A stretch of 64,000 bases of DNA from the NCBI GenBank assembly GCA_047777345.1, contig JBKEEJ010000002.1:124001-188000 (forward strand). The letters run 5' to 3'. Origin of the DNA: Anaerocolumna sp047777345. GTDB taxonomy: Bacteria > Bacillota > Clostridia > Lachnospirales > Lachnospiraceae. The notes under the pieces were generated by a model, which saw nothing but the letters and a program-made list of their open reading frames with translations, ran no database searches and was not told the DNA's origin. Below, in pieces: positions 52,311 through 61,661 of this stretch (positions within the stretch are counted from its first letter, which is position 1; every line of letters begins with the position of its first letter). A program made the position numbers and the translations under genes.

Positions 52311-53054
52311 TTATTGCCCTTCTAAAATATCTACTATTTGCTTTTTGTAATCCATAAATTCTTTACTGACCGTAAATATCTTGTTTCTCGGACGGCCTTC
52401 CTGAATCCGGATTTCCTTTCTTATCTTTCCAGGTTTACCGGTCATTATGTAAATACGGTCCGATAAAAAGATTGCCTCATCAATATCATGGGTAATAAAC
52501 AAAGTGGAAAGCTTTATTTGTTCCATTACTTCCAGGTACCATTCGTGTATACTTCCTTTGGTAATGGTATCCAGGGCGCTGAAAGGTTCGTCTAACAATG
52601 CCACCTTGTCGGAAAACAGATATGTCCGTAATAAAGCAGCTCTCTGCCTCATCCCTCCCGATAGCTGATGGGGATATTTATTTTGGGTATTATTTAGACC
52701 AAATTTTTCAAAATAACGATCTGCTATTTCTCTTGCCTCTTTTTTCTTTACTCCTTTTATCCTTAAAGGCAGGGATACATTATCCAATATTGTCTTAAAC
52801 GGCAGCAACAGGTCTTTTTGAAGCATATAGCTTACTTTTCCCGCTTTTCCCGTAATATCCTCCCCGTCTAATTCCACCGTTCCGGAGTCCGGAAGCAAAA
52901 GCCCCGAAAGCACATTAAACAGGGTAGTTTTTCCGACTCCGCTTATTCCTAGAAGGCAGACAATCTCGTTATTTTTTAATTCTACGGAAACATCTTCAAT
53001 TATTTTTGTTCCGTCAAAGCTGACATGAATGCCTTTTGCCCTTAGCCTTTCCAT
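52311..53054 (-). CDS. thiZ: ABC transporter ATPase for thiamine precursor (ThiZ-like)
   Basis: A 247-residue ATPase of the nitrate/taurine/HMP type. ATG at 53054 follows GAAAGGACATACCT. Walker A GISGVGKTT, signature LSGGMRQRAALLR, Walker B DKVALLDEPFSALD and switch TLFITHDIDEAIFLSDRI are complete. It is the last gene of the TPP-riboswitch operon, so it should energise uptake of a thiamine precursor such as HMP or formylaminopyrimidine. A 14-bp tandem duplication covers its last codons and stop, without effect on the frame. Confidence 0.85.
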   Translation of the reverse strand: MERLRAKGIHVSFDGTKIIEDVSVELKNNEIVCLLGISGVGKTTLFNVLSGLLLPDSGTVELDGEDITGKAGKVSYMLQKDLLLPFKTILDNVSLPLRIKGVKKKEAREIADRYFEKFGLNNTQNKYPHQLSGGMRQRAALLRTYLFSDKVALLDEPFSALDTITKGSIHEWYLEVMEQIKLSTLFITHDIDEAIFLSDRIYIMTGKPGKIRKEIRIQEGRPRNKIFTVSKEFMDYKKQIVDILEGQ

Positions 53055-53140
53055 AGGTATGTCCTTTCTGAATTCGTTTACCAATTGAAATTTCTTTCTC
53101 TCACTTATAAGGCCAAAACCAATTTTGCGTTTCTTCCTGG

Positions 53141-54224
53141 TTATTCCGGCAAATATTCATTGGTAAAACCAAATCCGCCCGGAATTTCTTTTTCAATCAG
53201 CTTATTTTCATATAACCAGTTATAAAATCTGTCCCATCTTTCCTGGTCAATATAGCCCCATCTCGTTACTTCTGCCTTGTACTGATCTTTTAGCCAGTTC
53301 TGGCTTTCCTTTATCAGTTCCGGATCCAGTTCGGGTACGGCCTCCACTAATATCTTAGCCGCTTCGTCCGGATTGGCAATGGCATATTCGTAACCCTGTC
53401 TTACCGCATCCAGAAACTTTCTTACGGTTTCCGGTGATTTACTTAACAAATCATTATTTGCTATAATAACCGGGCTGTAATAGTCCAGTTCTTTCCCGTA
53501 ATCCGCAAAATTTAAGTAATTGGTATCCAGTCCTGCCAATTTGGCTGCAATACCGTCCCATGCGTAATAAACCCATACGGATTCTATATCGGTTTGAAGG
53601 GCCGTAACAACATCCGTAACCGTATTGGGAATTAATTTAATATCGTCAAAATTACCCCCGTCATCTTCCACAATCTTTTTCATAATGGCCAGTTCAATGG
53701 GAGAATCCCAGGTTGCATAGGAATGTCCTGCCATTTTGGCCGGCCTGTTGATGCCGGTAGTTTTTAGGGAGAGAATTCCGGAAGTATTATGCTGAATAAT
53801 GGCTGCCACAGCCGTAACCGGCATGGGATTTTCCGAGGCAAAGGCTGGCGCTAAGGTATCCTGAAAACTGATTCCAAACTCTGCTCCGCCGGCCGCGATT
53901 AATTGTGTCGTACTTCCTTCCGGCGGCTGCATTATTTCAACTTCCAGCCCTGCGGCATCAAAATATCCCTGATTTTGAGCCACATACAATCCGGTGTGGT
54001 TGGTATTTGGGGGTCCAGTCCAGTACGACCCGCACTGTTTTCTTTTCCGCTTTGCTGTCGTTTACACCGCCTAAGAAAGAATCATTATCTTCCGATAAAC
54101 TTTCTACTCCGCCTCTTTTTGTGATTTTGCTATCCCCAGCACTGGAAGCTTTGGATGTACAGCCTGTAAAGGCGGTGACAGCCAGAATACAGGCTAAAAA
54201 TAATAAAATAATTCCCTTTTTCAT
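53141..54224 (-). pseudogene. thiY: NMT1/THI5-like substrate-binding lipoprotein, one frame break
   Basis: The N-terminal frame starts at ATG 54224 after GGAGAGCATAAAT: lipoprotein signal LAVTAFTGC, then TVRVVLDWTPKY. The C-terminal frame runs from LYVAQNQGYFDAAGLEVEIMQPP to NEYLPE. One base too many in ACCCCCAAATACC (54006-54013) causes the break; without it the text reads LDWTPNTNHTGLYVAQNQG, the conserved family start. The rest (AGGAEFGISFQDTL, VWVYYAWDGIAA, then KSPETVRKFLDAVRQGYEYA) is normal. It would bind the thiamine precursor outside the membrane. If the break is real the transporter lacks its binding protein. Confidence 0.8.
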
Positions 54225-54238
54225 ATTTATGCTCTCCA

Positions 54239-55021
54239 TTATTTATTTTGATTTTGTTTTCTGGAATCCCTGTTCCAGGGCATCAGCACTTTTTGAAGCA
54301 AAGTAACTCCAAACATCAGCAAAAGGCTGATAATGGATATAAAGAAAATAACCGCAAACATTTTATCGTAAGAATAGGACTTGCGGACTCTTGTCATGTA
54401 TACCCCGAGTCCCTTAAAGCCTCCCAGCCATTCGGCAACAACCGCACCAATAATTGAGTAAGATACGGATATCCTAAGCCCCGCAAAAAAATGGCTCATG
54501 GAACTTGGCAGCTTTATATGGAAAAAACACTGCATCCGGTTGGCTCCCATGGCCTTTAACAGATTTACGGCGTCCTTATCCGCAGAGTGAAAACCATCCA
54601 GCAAACCAATTGTAATGGGAAAAAAGGAAGTAATTACAATCAGGGTAACTTTGGGAAGAATGCCGTATCCTAACCATAATACCAAAAGCGGTGCGATAGC
54701 TACCGTAGGTACTGTCTGGGTTATGACAAGCACCGGATATATAGCCTTATAGGCAATTTCAAACCGGTCCATAATCACTGCCACAGCAAAACCAAGAAGG
54801 ATTCCCACCATCAGCCCGATAAACGCTTCCATCAGAGTTGTTCCCGCATGGGACATAAGTAAGGGAAAATCCCGAAAAAAGGCAACAACCACATCGGCCG
54901 GAGAAGGCAGCATAAACTTTGGAACCAGCCCGACAGTGGAAGCGGTCTGCCAAAAAATAAGGATAATGGCAATGGCTAAGACCGGAGATATTTTATTTAT
55001 GGTACTTTGAAACTTTTTCAT
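54239..55021 (-). CDS. thiX: ABC transporter permease for thiamine precursor (ThiX-like)
   Basis: A 260-residue permease of the SsuC/TauC/ThiX group with six helices. The EAA loop is present: GFHSADKDAVNLLKAMGANRMQCFFHIKLPSSM. The start is ATG at 55021, within the end of the preceding gene (29 bases overlap), which implies translational coupling. The end overlaps ATG 54239 by one base. Operon context and TPP control support a thiamine-precursor substrate. Confidence 0.88.
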   Translation of the reverse strand: MKKFQSTINKISPVLAIAIILIFWQTASTVGLVPKFMLPSPADVVVAFFRDFPLLMSHAGTTLMEAFIGLMVGILLGFAVAVIMDRFEIAYKAIYPVLVITQTVPTVAIAPLLVLWLGYGILPKVTLIVITSFFPITIGLLDGFHSADKDAVNLLKAMGANRMQCFFHIKLPSSMSHFFAGLRISVSYSIIGAVVAEWLGGFKGLGVYMTRVRKSYSYDKMFAVIFFISIISLLLMFGVTLLQKVLMPWNRDSRKQNQNK

Positions 55022-55289
55022 CAATGGTAAGCACACCACTCTCCGGGGCATAGGTTATCTTCACATAAGAGGCCACTTTGGGACAGCCTGCCTTAATGGC
55101 TATGTACTGGCAGTTTTTTACGACTTCCATTAATTCTTCATAATCGCCTTCAATGGCAGTTTCACATGGCCCCACATAATACTTCAAACCTGTACTTTTA
55201 ATATAATCAATTACCTCATCCACAATCCGTACTACTTCCGCGTCGGTATCCACATGTGGCAATACCTGTATGGCTACGCTTGCATTCAT
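54993..55289 (-). CDS. Thiamine-binding protein (MTH1187/YkoF-like family)
   Basis: A 98-residue protein of the small MTH1187 family (ferredoxin-like fold). ATG at 55289 follows AAGGAGGAGCAAAA. Marks: VAIQVLPHVDTDAEVVRIVDEVIDYI, KYYVGPCETAIEGDYEELMEVVKNCQ. Members bind thiamine or a precursor and accompany HMP transporters. It is first in the operon behind the TPP riboswitch and overlaps the permease gene. Confidence 0.85.
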   Translation of the reverse strand: MNASVAIQVLPHVDTDAEVVRIVDEVIDYIKSTGLKYYVGPCETAIEGDYEELMEVVKNCQYIAIKAGCPKVASYVKITYAPESGVLTIDEKVSKYHK

Positions 55290-55418
55290 TTTTGCTCCTC
55301 CTTATTATTTTAATTTGTACCTAAGGATGATTTAAACAATGAGAATAGACAGGATGACAGAATTCCCTTATAAGGAAAGAAGGCTGTTCGACTTATGACT
55401 AGAAATTTCTGAAAACTT

Positions 55419-55443
55419 AAAAAAACTCTCCGCTAGCAGAGAG
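55419..55443 (-). terminator. Riboswitch-linked terminator
   Basis: CTCTC/GAGAG hairpin around TGCTAGCG, followed on the minus strand by seven Ts. It lies between the TPP aptamer and the first gene, as the expression platform. Confidence 0.88.
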
Positions 55444-55486
55444 GTATATTTGCAAATATAGATCTTAAGACCATACCAAATATACA

Positions 55487-55590
55487 TCCCTACGCCGGCA
55501 TTATCCGGATCAGGTGCGAACAGTTCTCACTGTTTCAGGGTTTGAAACAATAACAGTTTCCTCTCAGCCTGATTCATCAGACACCCCTAG
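55487..55590 (-). promoter_or_regulatory. TPP riboswitch
   Basis: On the minus strand the THI-box landmarks occur in order: CTAGGGGTGTC, GGCTGAGAGGAAAC, ACCCTGAAACAGTGAG, CACCTGATCCGGATAATGCC and GGCGTAGGGATG. Thiamine pyrophosphate binding should favour the terminator at 55419-55443 and turn off the transporter operon. Confidence 0.96.
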
Positions 55591-55781
55591 TACATGGCAA
55601 GTGTAGCATAATCATGTATTTCTGTCAATACTTTTCTTAACGCTGAAATGTTTGCCTGTTCCGGATATTTAATGATATAATATGATAAGCTTACTTATAT
55701 GATAAGCTTATTCGTTTCATGTATTCGGAACTACCTGTAACAGGCTTTCGCCTGAATAATAGAAATGATTGGAGATTGAAA

Positions 55782-57089
55782 ATGAAGAAAAAGACCTTAT
55801 ATCTGGAATGTTATTCGGGAATCAGCGGTGATATGACCGTTGCAGCTCTCATTGATCTTGGAGCAGATACGGATGTTTTAATGTCCGGATTAAACAGCCT
55901 TCATGTGGACGGTTATAAGATTGAAATCAGCAGAAAAAAAATAAACAGCATTGATGCCTGTGATTTTCATGTAATCCTGGATGTGCCGGAAGCCGATTAT
56001 AAAGTGGATGAGTCACCTGCCCATGAACATTCTTATCCTCATTCTCATGAGCATTCCATGGACGCCGCTCACAGCCATGACCATCCTCACATTCATTATG
56101 GTCATCACGAGCACCGTAACCTGAATGAGATTAATTCCATTATAGACGGAGCAAATATCAGTGATAAGGCAAAACAGACTGCCAAAAGGATTTTCTATAT
56201 TGTGGCTGCTGCCGAAGCAAAAGCTCATGGAAAGCCTATAGAAGAAGTGCATTTTCATGAAGTGGGAGCAGTGGATTCCATTATTGATATTGTGGCAACA
56301 GCCATTTGCCTGGATAACCTTGGTATTGAAGAAGTAATCGTTTCCGAACTATATGAAGGTACCGGCCACGTTAACTGCCAGCACGGCGTACTGCCGGTAC
56401 CGGTGCCTGCGGTAGTAAACATAGCAGCTGACCATCATTTAAGGCTTCATATTACAAATATAAAAGGGGAATTGGTTACTCCTACCGGAGCTGCTATAGT
56501 GGCCGCCATTAAAACTTCAGATATCCTTCCAACTGAATTTCGCATAGACAAAATTGGACTTGGGGCCGGTAAGAGAAATTATGAACGTCCCAGTTTCCTG
56601 AGGGCTATGTTAATTGAAGATACCAATCAGGACTCAGCCATTAACACAACTTCCGATAAAGTATGGGTACTGGAAGCCAATATTGATGACTGCAGCGGTG
56701 AGGCCTTATCCATTGCCATGGACATTTTACTGGAAAATGGTGCAAAAGACGTTTATTATACCCCAATTTATATGAAAAAGAACCGGCCTGCTTATCTGCT
56801 TGGCGTCCTTTGCAGTAAAGATAAAGTGGGAGTCATGGAAGAATTAATTTTTACCCACACCACTACCATTGGCATACGAAAATATGAAGCGGACAGAACT
56901 ACCTTAAACCGGCAAAGTAAAACCATAGCAACTCCTTATGGGGAGGCTGTTGTAAAGGTATGTACCTTCAAAGACAAAACCTTCTTTTACCCGGAATGTG
57001 AAAGTGTAAAAAAGCTGTCTCAGGAAACAGGCATGGATTATATAACTCTTTACAGTCTGATACAATCCCTTGTTCTGAAAGCCCAATAG
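55782..57089 (+). CDS. larC: Nickel-pincer cofactor biosynthesis protein LarC
   Basis: A 435-residue LarC as a single frame; in Lactiplantibacillus it is made by programmed frameshift from two. ATG at 55782 follows GGAGATTGAAA. It starts LYLECYSGISGDMTVAALIDLGAD. A His-rich stretch (about 83-115; HEHSYPHSHEHS) can hold nickel. Later marks: VHFHEVGAVDSIIDIVATAICL, GVLPVPVPAVVNIAA, ELVTPTGAAIVAAI and EANIDDCSGEALSIAMDILLENGA. LarC inserts nickel into the pincer cofactor with CTP. larB lies convergent downstream; larE and larA are not in the window. Confidence 0.93.
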   Translation: MKKKTLYLECYSGISGDMTVAALIDLGADTDVLMSGLNSLHVDGYKIEISRKKINSIDACDFHVILDVPEADYKVDESPAHEHSYPHSHEHSMDAAHSHDHPHIHYGHHEHRNLNEINSIIDGANISDKAKQTAKRIFYIVAAAEAKAHGKPIEEVHFHEVGAVDSIIDIVATAICLDNLGIEEVIVSELYEGTGHVNCQHGVLPVPVPAVVNIAADHHLRLHITNIKGELVTPTGAAIVAAIKTSDILPTEFRIDKIGLGAGKRNYERPSFLRAMLIEDTNQDSAINTTSDKVWVLEANIDDCSGEALSIAMDILLENGAKDVYYTPIYMKKNRPAYLLGVLCSKDKVGVMEELIFTHTTTIGIRKYEADRTTLNRQSKTIATPYGEAVVKVCTFKDKTFFYPECESVKKLSQETGMDYITLYSLIQSLVLKAQ

Positions 57090-57100
57090 CCCAGTCCCAG

Positions 57101-57850
57101 TTATTCTTCACTGTCCCGTAAACGGTTTATCTGGGTAGCTATATAACCAGCTCCAAAACCGTTATCAATATTTACCACAGCCATTCCTTCCGCGCAGGAA
57201 TTAAGCATGGTAAGAAGAGCCGACAGGCCGCCGAAGTTGGCACCATAGCCAACGGATGTGGGGACCGCAATAACAGGTTTATCCACCAATCCTGTAACGA
57301 CGCTGCCTAAGGCTCCTTCCATGCCTGCCACGGCTATGATACAGTTTGCCTTATGAAATTCATCCAGTTTAGATAAAAGTCTGTGAATTCCCGCAACCCC
57401 TACGTCATAAATACGGGTTACATTTGAGCCGAAAAATTCCGCAGTTTGGGCAGCTTCCTCAGCCACCGGAATATCAGAAGTACCCCCGGTACATACCACA
57501 ATACGACCTTTTTTGGGACGCTGTATTTTTTTTACCGACAAAATCCGGGATATGGGATCATATTCCACTTCTGGCAATACTTTCTTTACTTCTTCGTACT
57601 GTTCGCTGTTTGCTCTGGTGCCCAAAACATTGGTATCATGCTCATAAAAATGAAGATAAATATCCTTCAAATGTTCAATGGCCTTTCCCTGGCAGAAAAT
57701 AACCTCGCCAAAACCGGAGCGTAAAGCTCTGTGATGATCCAGTTTTGCAAATCCCAAATCCTCATAAGGCAAGTTCCTTAACTGCTCTTCTGCCTGAGCA
57801 ATATCAATTTCATTGTTTTTAACCTGTTCCAATAATTTATGTAAATCCAT
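57101..57850 (-). CDS. larB: Nickel-pincer cofactor biosynthesis protein LarB
   Basis: A 249-residue LarB, which carboxylates and hydrolyses nicotinic acid adenine dinucleotide to start the pincer cofactor. The PurE-like half shows VVCTGGTSDIPVAEEAAQTAEFFG, YDVGVAGIHRLLSKLDE, AVAGMEGALGSVVTGL and PTSVGYGANFGGLSALLTMLNSCAEG. Its N-terminus (DLHKLLEQVKNNEIDIAQAEEQL) is normal for the family. It is in tail-to-tail order with larC, 11 bp apart, and lies 12 bp behind the ribokinase gene. Confidence 0.93.
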   Translation of the reverse strand: MDLHKLLEQVKNNEIDIAQAEEQLRNLPYEDLGFAKLDHHRALRSGFGEVIFCQGKAIEHLKDIYLHFYEHDTNVLGTRANSEQYEEVKKVLPEVEYDPISRILSVKKIQRPKKGRIVVCTGGTSDIPVAEEAAQTAEFFGSNVTRIYDVGVAGIHRLLSKLDEFHKANCIIAVAGMEGALGSVVTGLVDKPVIAVPTSVGYGANFGGLSALLTMLNSCAEGMAVVNIDNGFGAGYIATQINRLRDSEE

Positions 57851-57862
57851 AACATTTTCCTC

Positions 57863-58810
57863 CTATATAAGTCCCTGTTTTAACATTTCATAGGCGCGGT
57901 CGGTTTCTTCCTTATCCGGTATGGAACTTTGGGCTCCAAATCTGGTTACCGAAACCGATGCCGCGGCGGTGGCATACAGTATGGCTTCCTTTGGTTCTTT
58001 TCCTTCCGCTAAAGATACCACAAAGGCGGCATTAAAGCAGTCACCGGCTGCCGTAGTATCCACTATCCTTTCTACCTTTGCCGCCCGAAACCTTTCACTG
58101 CCGTTTTCATTTACCAAAAGTGCCCCCTTATCTCCTAATGTAACAAGAACATTTGCCACACCTTTGGATATTAAACTATAGGCCGCAAAGAGAATATCTT
58201 CCTCTTTTTCACAAGGGCTTTTTGTTAATTTGGCTAATTCTGTTTCATTGGGTGTTATGTAATCCAGTAACTTTAATATACAATCCGGAATTTCTTCGGG
58301 AGCGGGAGCAGGATTTAAAATTACCGTTTTGCCAAGCTCCTTTGCTCTTTTTATAGCATAACAAACGGCATCAAAGGGGATCTCCAGCTGAAGGAGCAAG
58401 TAATCGCATTCTTGAAGCAGAAAATCCTTTTCCTTAAGATAATCGGCGTTACATTGTCCGTTGGCACCCGGTACAACCACAATACTGTTATTTCCCGCCT
58501 TATCCACATATATCATGGCTGTGCCGGTAGTGGAGTCCTGGCATCTTTTTATATGGCTTATATCAATTCCGGTCTGATTCAGATTATCAAGCAGCACATT
58601 GCCAAACTCATCCGTTCCCACGCATCCTAACATTGTCGCATTGCTTCCAAGCCTACCCAAAGTATAACACTGATTAGCTCCTTTTCCGCCCGGTATATAT
58701 TTTATATCTTTTCCCAAAATGGTCTCTCCTGCTAAGGGCAGATTTTCGACACCAATTACAACGTCCATATTCAAGCTTCCCACAACAAGTATCCTTTTCA
58801 TTTTTCTCAC
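57863..58810 (-). CDS. rbsK: Ribokinase-family carbohydrate kinase
   Basis: A 315-residue PfkB-fold kinase. The start is GTG at 58810 with AGGAAAGAA before it; ATG at 58801 is an alternative. Marks: VVGSLNMDVVIGVENLPLAGETI, IPGGKGANQ (substrate loop), LNPAPAPEEIP, TPNETE and DTTAAGDCFNAAFVVSLAEG (catalytic Asp). The layout fits ribokinase, phosphorylating ribose at O5. No ribose transporter is adjacent. It probably shares a transcript with larB. Confidence 0.88.
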   Translation of the reverse strand: MRKMKRILVVGSLNMDVVIGVENLPLAGETILGKDIKYIPGGKGANQCYTLGRLGSNATMLGCVGTDEFGNVLLDNLNQTGIDISHIKRCQDSTTGTAMIYVDKAGNNSIVVVPGANGQCNADYLKEKDFLLQECDYLLLQLEIPFDAVCYAIKRAKELGKTVILNPAPAPEEIPDCILKLLDYITPNETELAKLTKSPCEKEEDILFAAYSLISKGVANVLVTLGDKGALLVNENGSERFRAAKVERIVDTTAAGDCFNAAFVVSLAEGKEPKEAILYATAAASVSVTRFGAQSSIPDKEETDRAYEMLKQGLI

Positions 58811-59085
58811 TTCTTTCCTGATGCTTAAACCAAATTATATGCAATCCAAGATTTCACTTTCCCCTTATACAATTTTACCTGGACCTGAAAGTCAATAATC
58901 TTCTGTCTTTTTCATTATACAACATTTCCAAAGGAAAGACACTACTTTCTCCTTGTATTCACATATTTTCCACTAATTAGCTCCTATCTGGCACTGTTAA
59001 TTATATAGATTCTGGAACTTTCAATCATGCCAATAATATAATAAAGTAAATAAAAATCAGAAATTCCTTATGAAAGGGGCCATTT

Positions 59086-59605
59086 ATGAGTAACAAAACA
59101 CATAAAAATTGTAATTTCCGCCTTATTTACCGCCTTAACATGTGTCGCAACGATGGCAATTAAAGTACCTTCCCCCACCTCAGGTTATATCCATTTGGGT
59201 GATGGTTTTGTTCTTTTATCCGGTATCATCCTGGGGCCGGTTTATGGCAGTATTGCTGCCGGCACCGGATCCATGTTTGCCGATTTATTTTCCGGCTATG
59301 CCGGTTTCGCACCTGCGACATTAATCATTAAAGCTTTGGCTGCCTTAGCCGGGTCAGTCACATATCATTTGCTAAACCATTCCTTTTCCAAGCCGTTATT
59401 TAAAGTTGTACCGGTAATTTTAGCCGGTGTTGCAGGAGGCTTTATCGTAACAACAGGATATTTCTGCTTCGAAACATTTATCATGGGCTTAGGTGTACCA
59501 ACCGCCCTCACCGGCGTGCCCTTTAACCTGGTACAGAATTTGTTTGGTATTATTGTAGCTGCTGCCCTAATCCCGCTTCTTGAAAAAATACAGGTTTCTA
59601 CTTAA
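59086..59605 (+). pseudogene. ECF transporter S component (DUF1393/HmpT-like), frame break near the start
   Basis: ATG at 59086 follows AAAGGGGCCATTT. After MSNKTHK the frame breaks at an A5 run (59104-59108). With four As it reads IVISALFTALTCVATMAIKVPSPTSGYIHLGDG, the expected first helix. The rest is intact: LLSGIILGPVYGSIAAGTGSMFADLFSGYAGFAPATLIIKAL and FNLVQNLFGIIVAA. Such S components bind a vitamin-like compound and share an ECF energising module elsewhere. A start inside at 59153 would lack the first helix. The substrate is not known. Confidence 0.75.
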
Positions 59606-59624
59606 ATCGGACCGCATTAAAAAA

Positions 59625-59672
59625 AAGACGTATTGCTTACTAACCGTACTGTTAGTTTGCAACACGTCCTTT
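59625..59672 (+). terminator. Terminator of the ECF S-component gene
   Basis: GACGTATTGC with GCAACACGTC, and inside ACTAAC with GTTAGT, form a hairpin 20 bp past the stop codon, followed by CTTTCATTTTGTCTTTT. Confidence 0.8.
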
Positions 59673-59826
59673 CATTTTGTCTTTTCATAGTTCTATCCGG
59701 AGTCCTGTCCGGTTTTCCCATTTCTCCTTTCACCATTTCAAATTTCTCTCCTCTTTATTACTGCTTCTTCATACATACAATGTACCAATGGAAAATACTA
59801 TTGCATTTTTCAGCAGATATAGACTA

Positions 59827-61457
59827 ATTTCGCATCCGGATAGGGTGTGACCATTTTTTACAAATATACTATCATTAAAGCAAGCGCATTTCAATCCACG
59901 CACCCATGTAGGGTGCGACTTATAACAATTACTCCATTTTCAAACACTAAAACATTTCAATCCACGCACCCATGTAGGGTGCGACATAATGGACAACCTT
60001 TGATGTCATAGCAGCAAAATTTCAATCCACGCACCCATGTAGGGTGCGACACGCTTTAAACGAGGGGAATTACAGCATTAATTGATTTCAATCCACGCAC
60101 CCATGTAGGGTGCGACTTTTAAATTGATATTGACAACATTAAAAAGCTATGTTAAAAATTTCAATCCACGCACCCATGTAGGGTGCGACTCAGAAATAGA
60201 TTGCAACACTTTAACAATTGGAATTTCAATCCACGCACCCATGTAGGGTGCGACGATTATGACCCGACTACATTTTGGACCGTAATTATTTCAATCCACG
60301 CACCCATGTAGGGTGCGACGATTCTCAACAGCACTTGGTAGGGGTTATGTTGATGGATTTCAATCCACGCACCCATGTAGGGTGCGACTTTGCAGAAGAT
60401 TTTAAACTTACCGCTTCCTTTGCAAAATTTCAATCCACGCACCCATGTAGGGTGCGACCTGTCTTTTTATCGTGTAAATATTGAGATTTCAATCCACGCA
60501 CCCATGTAGGGTGCGACGTTGCAAAATTATTTAATATGTTTGCCATATTAGATTTCAATCCACGCACCCATGTAGGGTGCGACACCGTTGGAAATTTACC
60601 TACAGATACTACATATTGATTTCAATCCACGCACCCATGTAGGGTGCGACGATGATATATGTTGTTTTTGTGATTTATTACAGCTATTTCAATCCACGCA
60701 CCCATGTAGGGTGCGACGTTGCAAAATTATTTAATATGTTTGCCATATTAGATTTCAATCCACGCACCCATGTAGGGTGCGACACCGTTGGAAATTTACC
60801 TACAGATACTACATATTGATTTCAATCCACGCACCCATGTAGGGTGCGACCCTAAGCGAATGGTATTGGGGTGAAGCGGAAGGCGAAATTTCAATCCACG
60901 CACCCATGTAGGGTGCGACAACAGTTAAAATTAACAAATTTATATAAGTATAAATTTCAATCCACGCACCCATGTAGGGTGCGACTACTGCAGCGGTGAT
61001 TCTACTTTCTTCTATTCCAAATTTCAATCCACGCACCCATGTAGGGTGCGACATTAAGAAAGTTATTAGACAAAATCAATGCTAAGAAAAAATTTCAATC
61101 CACGCACCCATGTAGGGTGCGACAAAAACTCAAGAGAATCCCTCTGGATGTAAAAAAAATTTCAATCCACGCACCCATGTAGGGTGCGACACGGGCTACC
61201 TATCAGCAATTTGTCTGATGGTGAATTTCAATCCACGCACCCATGTAGGGTGCGACTAATGCTTTCCATCAGTCAAAAAACAAACAAGCAAATTTCAATC
61301 CACGCACCCATGTAGGGTGCGACTGGGCCTTCTGAAGGAGTTCATTTTTGTTATGAAAGATTTCAATCCACGCACCCATGTAGGGTGCGACTTACCAGTG
61401 CAGAGACTTATTAATGCTCAGTCTGATTTCAATCCACGCACCCATGTAGGGTGCGAC
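59827..61457 (-). CRISPR. Type I-C-like CRISPR array, 24 full repeats plus one degenerate
   Basis: Twenty-four identical 32-bp repeats (plus-strand form ATTTCAATCCACG...TAGGGTGCGAC) start at 59888, 59954, 60019, 60085, 60158, 60223, 60288, 60357, 60427, 60486, 60552, 60619, 60686, 60752, 60819, 60888, 60954, 61021, 61092, 61159, 61225, 61292, 61360 and 61426. Spacers are about 27-41 bp. A degenerate repeat (59827-59851) marks the old end. The complement starts GTCGCACCC and ends GGATTGAAAT, the type I-C form, so transcription runs on the minus strand. Two spacers are duplicated. No cas gene is in the window. Confidence 0.98.
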
Positions 61458-61640
61458 AGCTATATAATGTATGATTTGTGTAAATTACAACAAAATATTG
61501 ATTTCCTGACCTGTTTTTATAATAATTTTCTTACAAAAACTGGAAAAATATCCGTTTTTTCAGTGCGAAAGTCCCGGGGTTTTTATGTGAGCTTAGGGTT
61601 CGCACTACCAAATAGAAATCCTTTTCTGTTATAATAACAT
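61458..61640 (-). promoter_or_regulatory. CRISPR leader
   Basis: AT-rich stretch on the start side of the array. On the minus strand it contains AGTGCGAACCCTAAGCTCAC and then CCCCGGGACTTTCGCACTG, whose AGTGCGAA/TTCGCACT arms form an inverted repeat. Type I-C leaders commonly begin this way. It ends against the first repeat. Confidence 0.75.
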
Positions 61641-61661
61641 AAGGCCTTATTGGATACAATG

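Noticed and set aside
59633..59827. A 64-residue plus-strand frame before the CRISPR array
   Set aside because: It starts inside the terminator of the ECF gene and has no ribosome site.
60257..61634. Several open frames across 60257-61634 with repeated APYMGAWIEI or NPRTHVGCD segments
   Set aside because: They are translations of the CRISPR repeat and spacers, a known source of false proteins.
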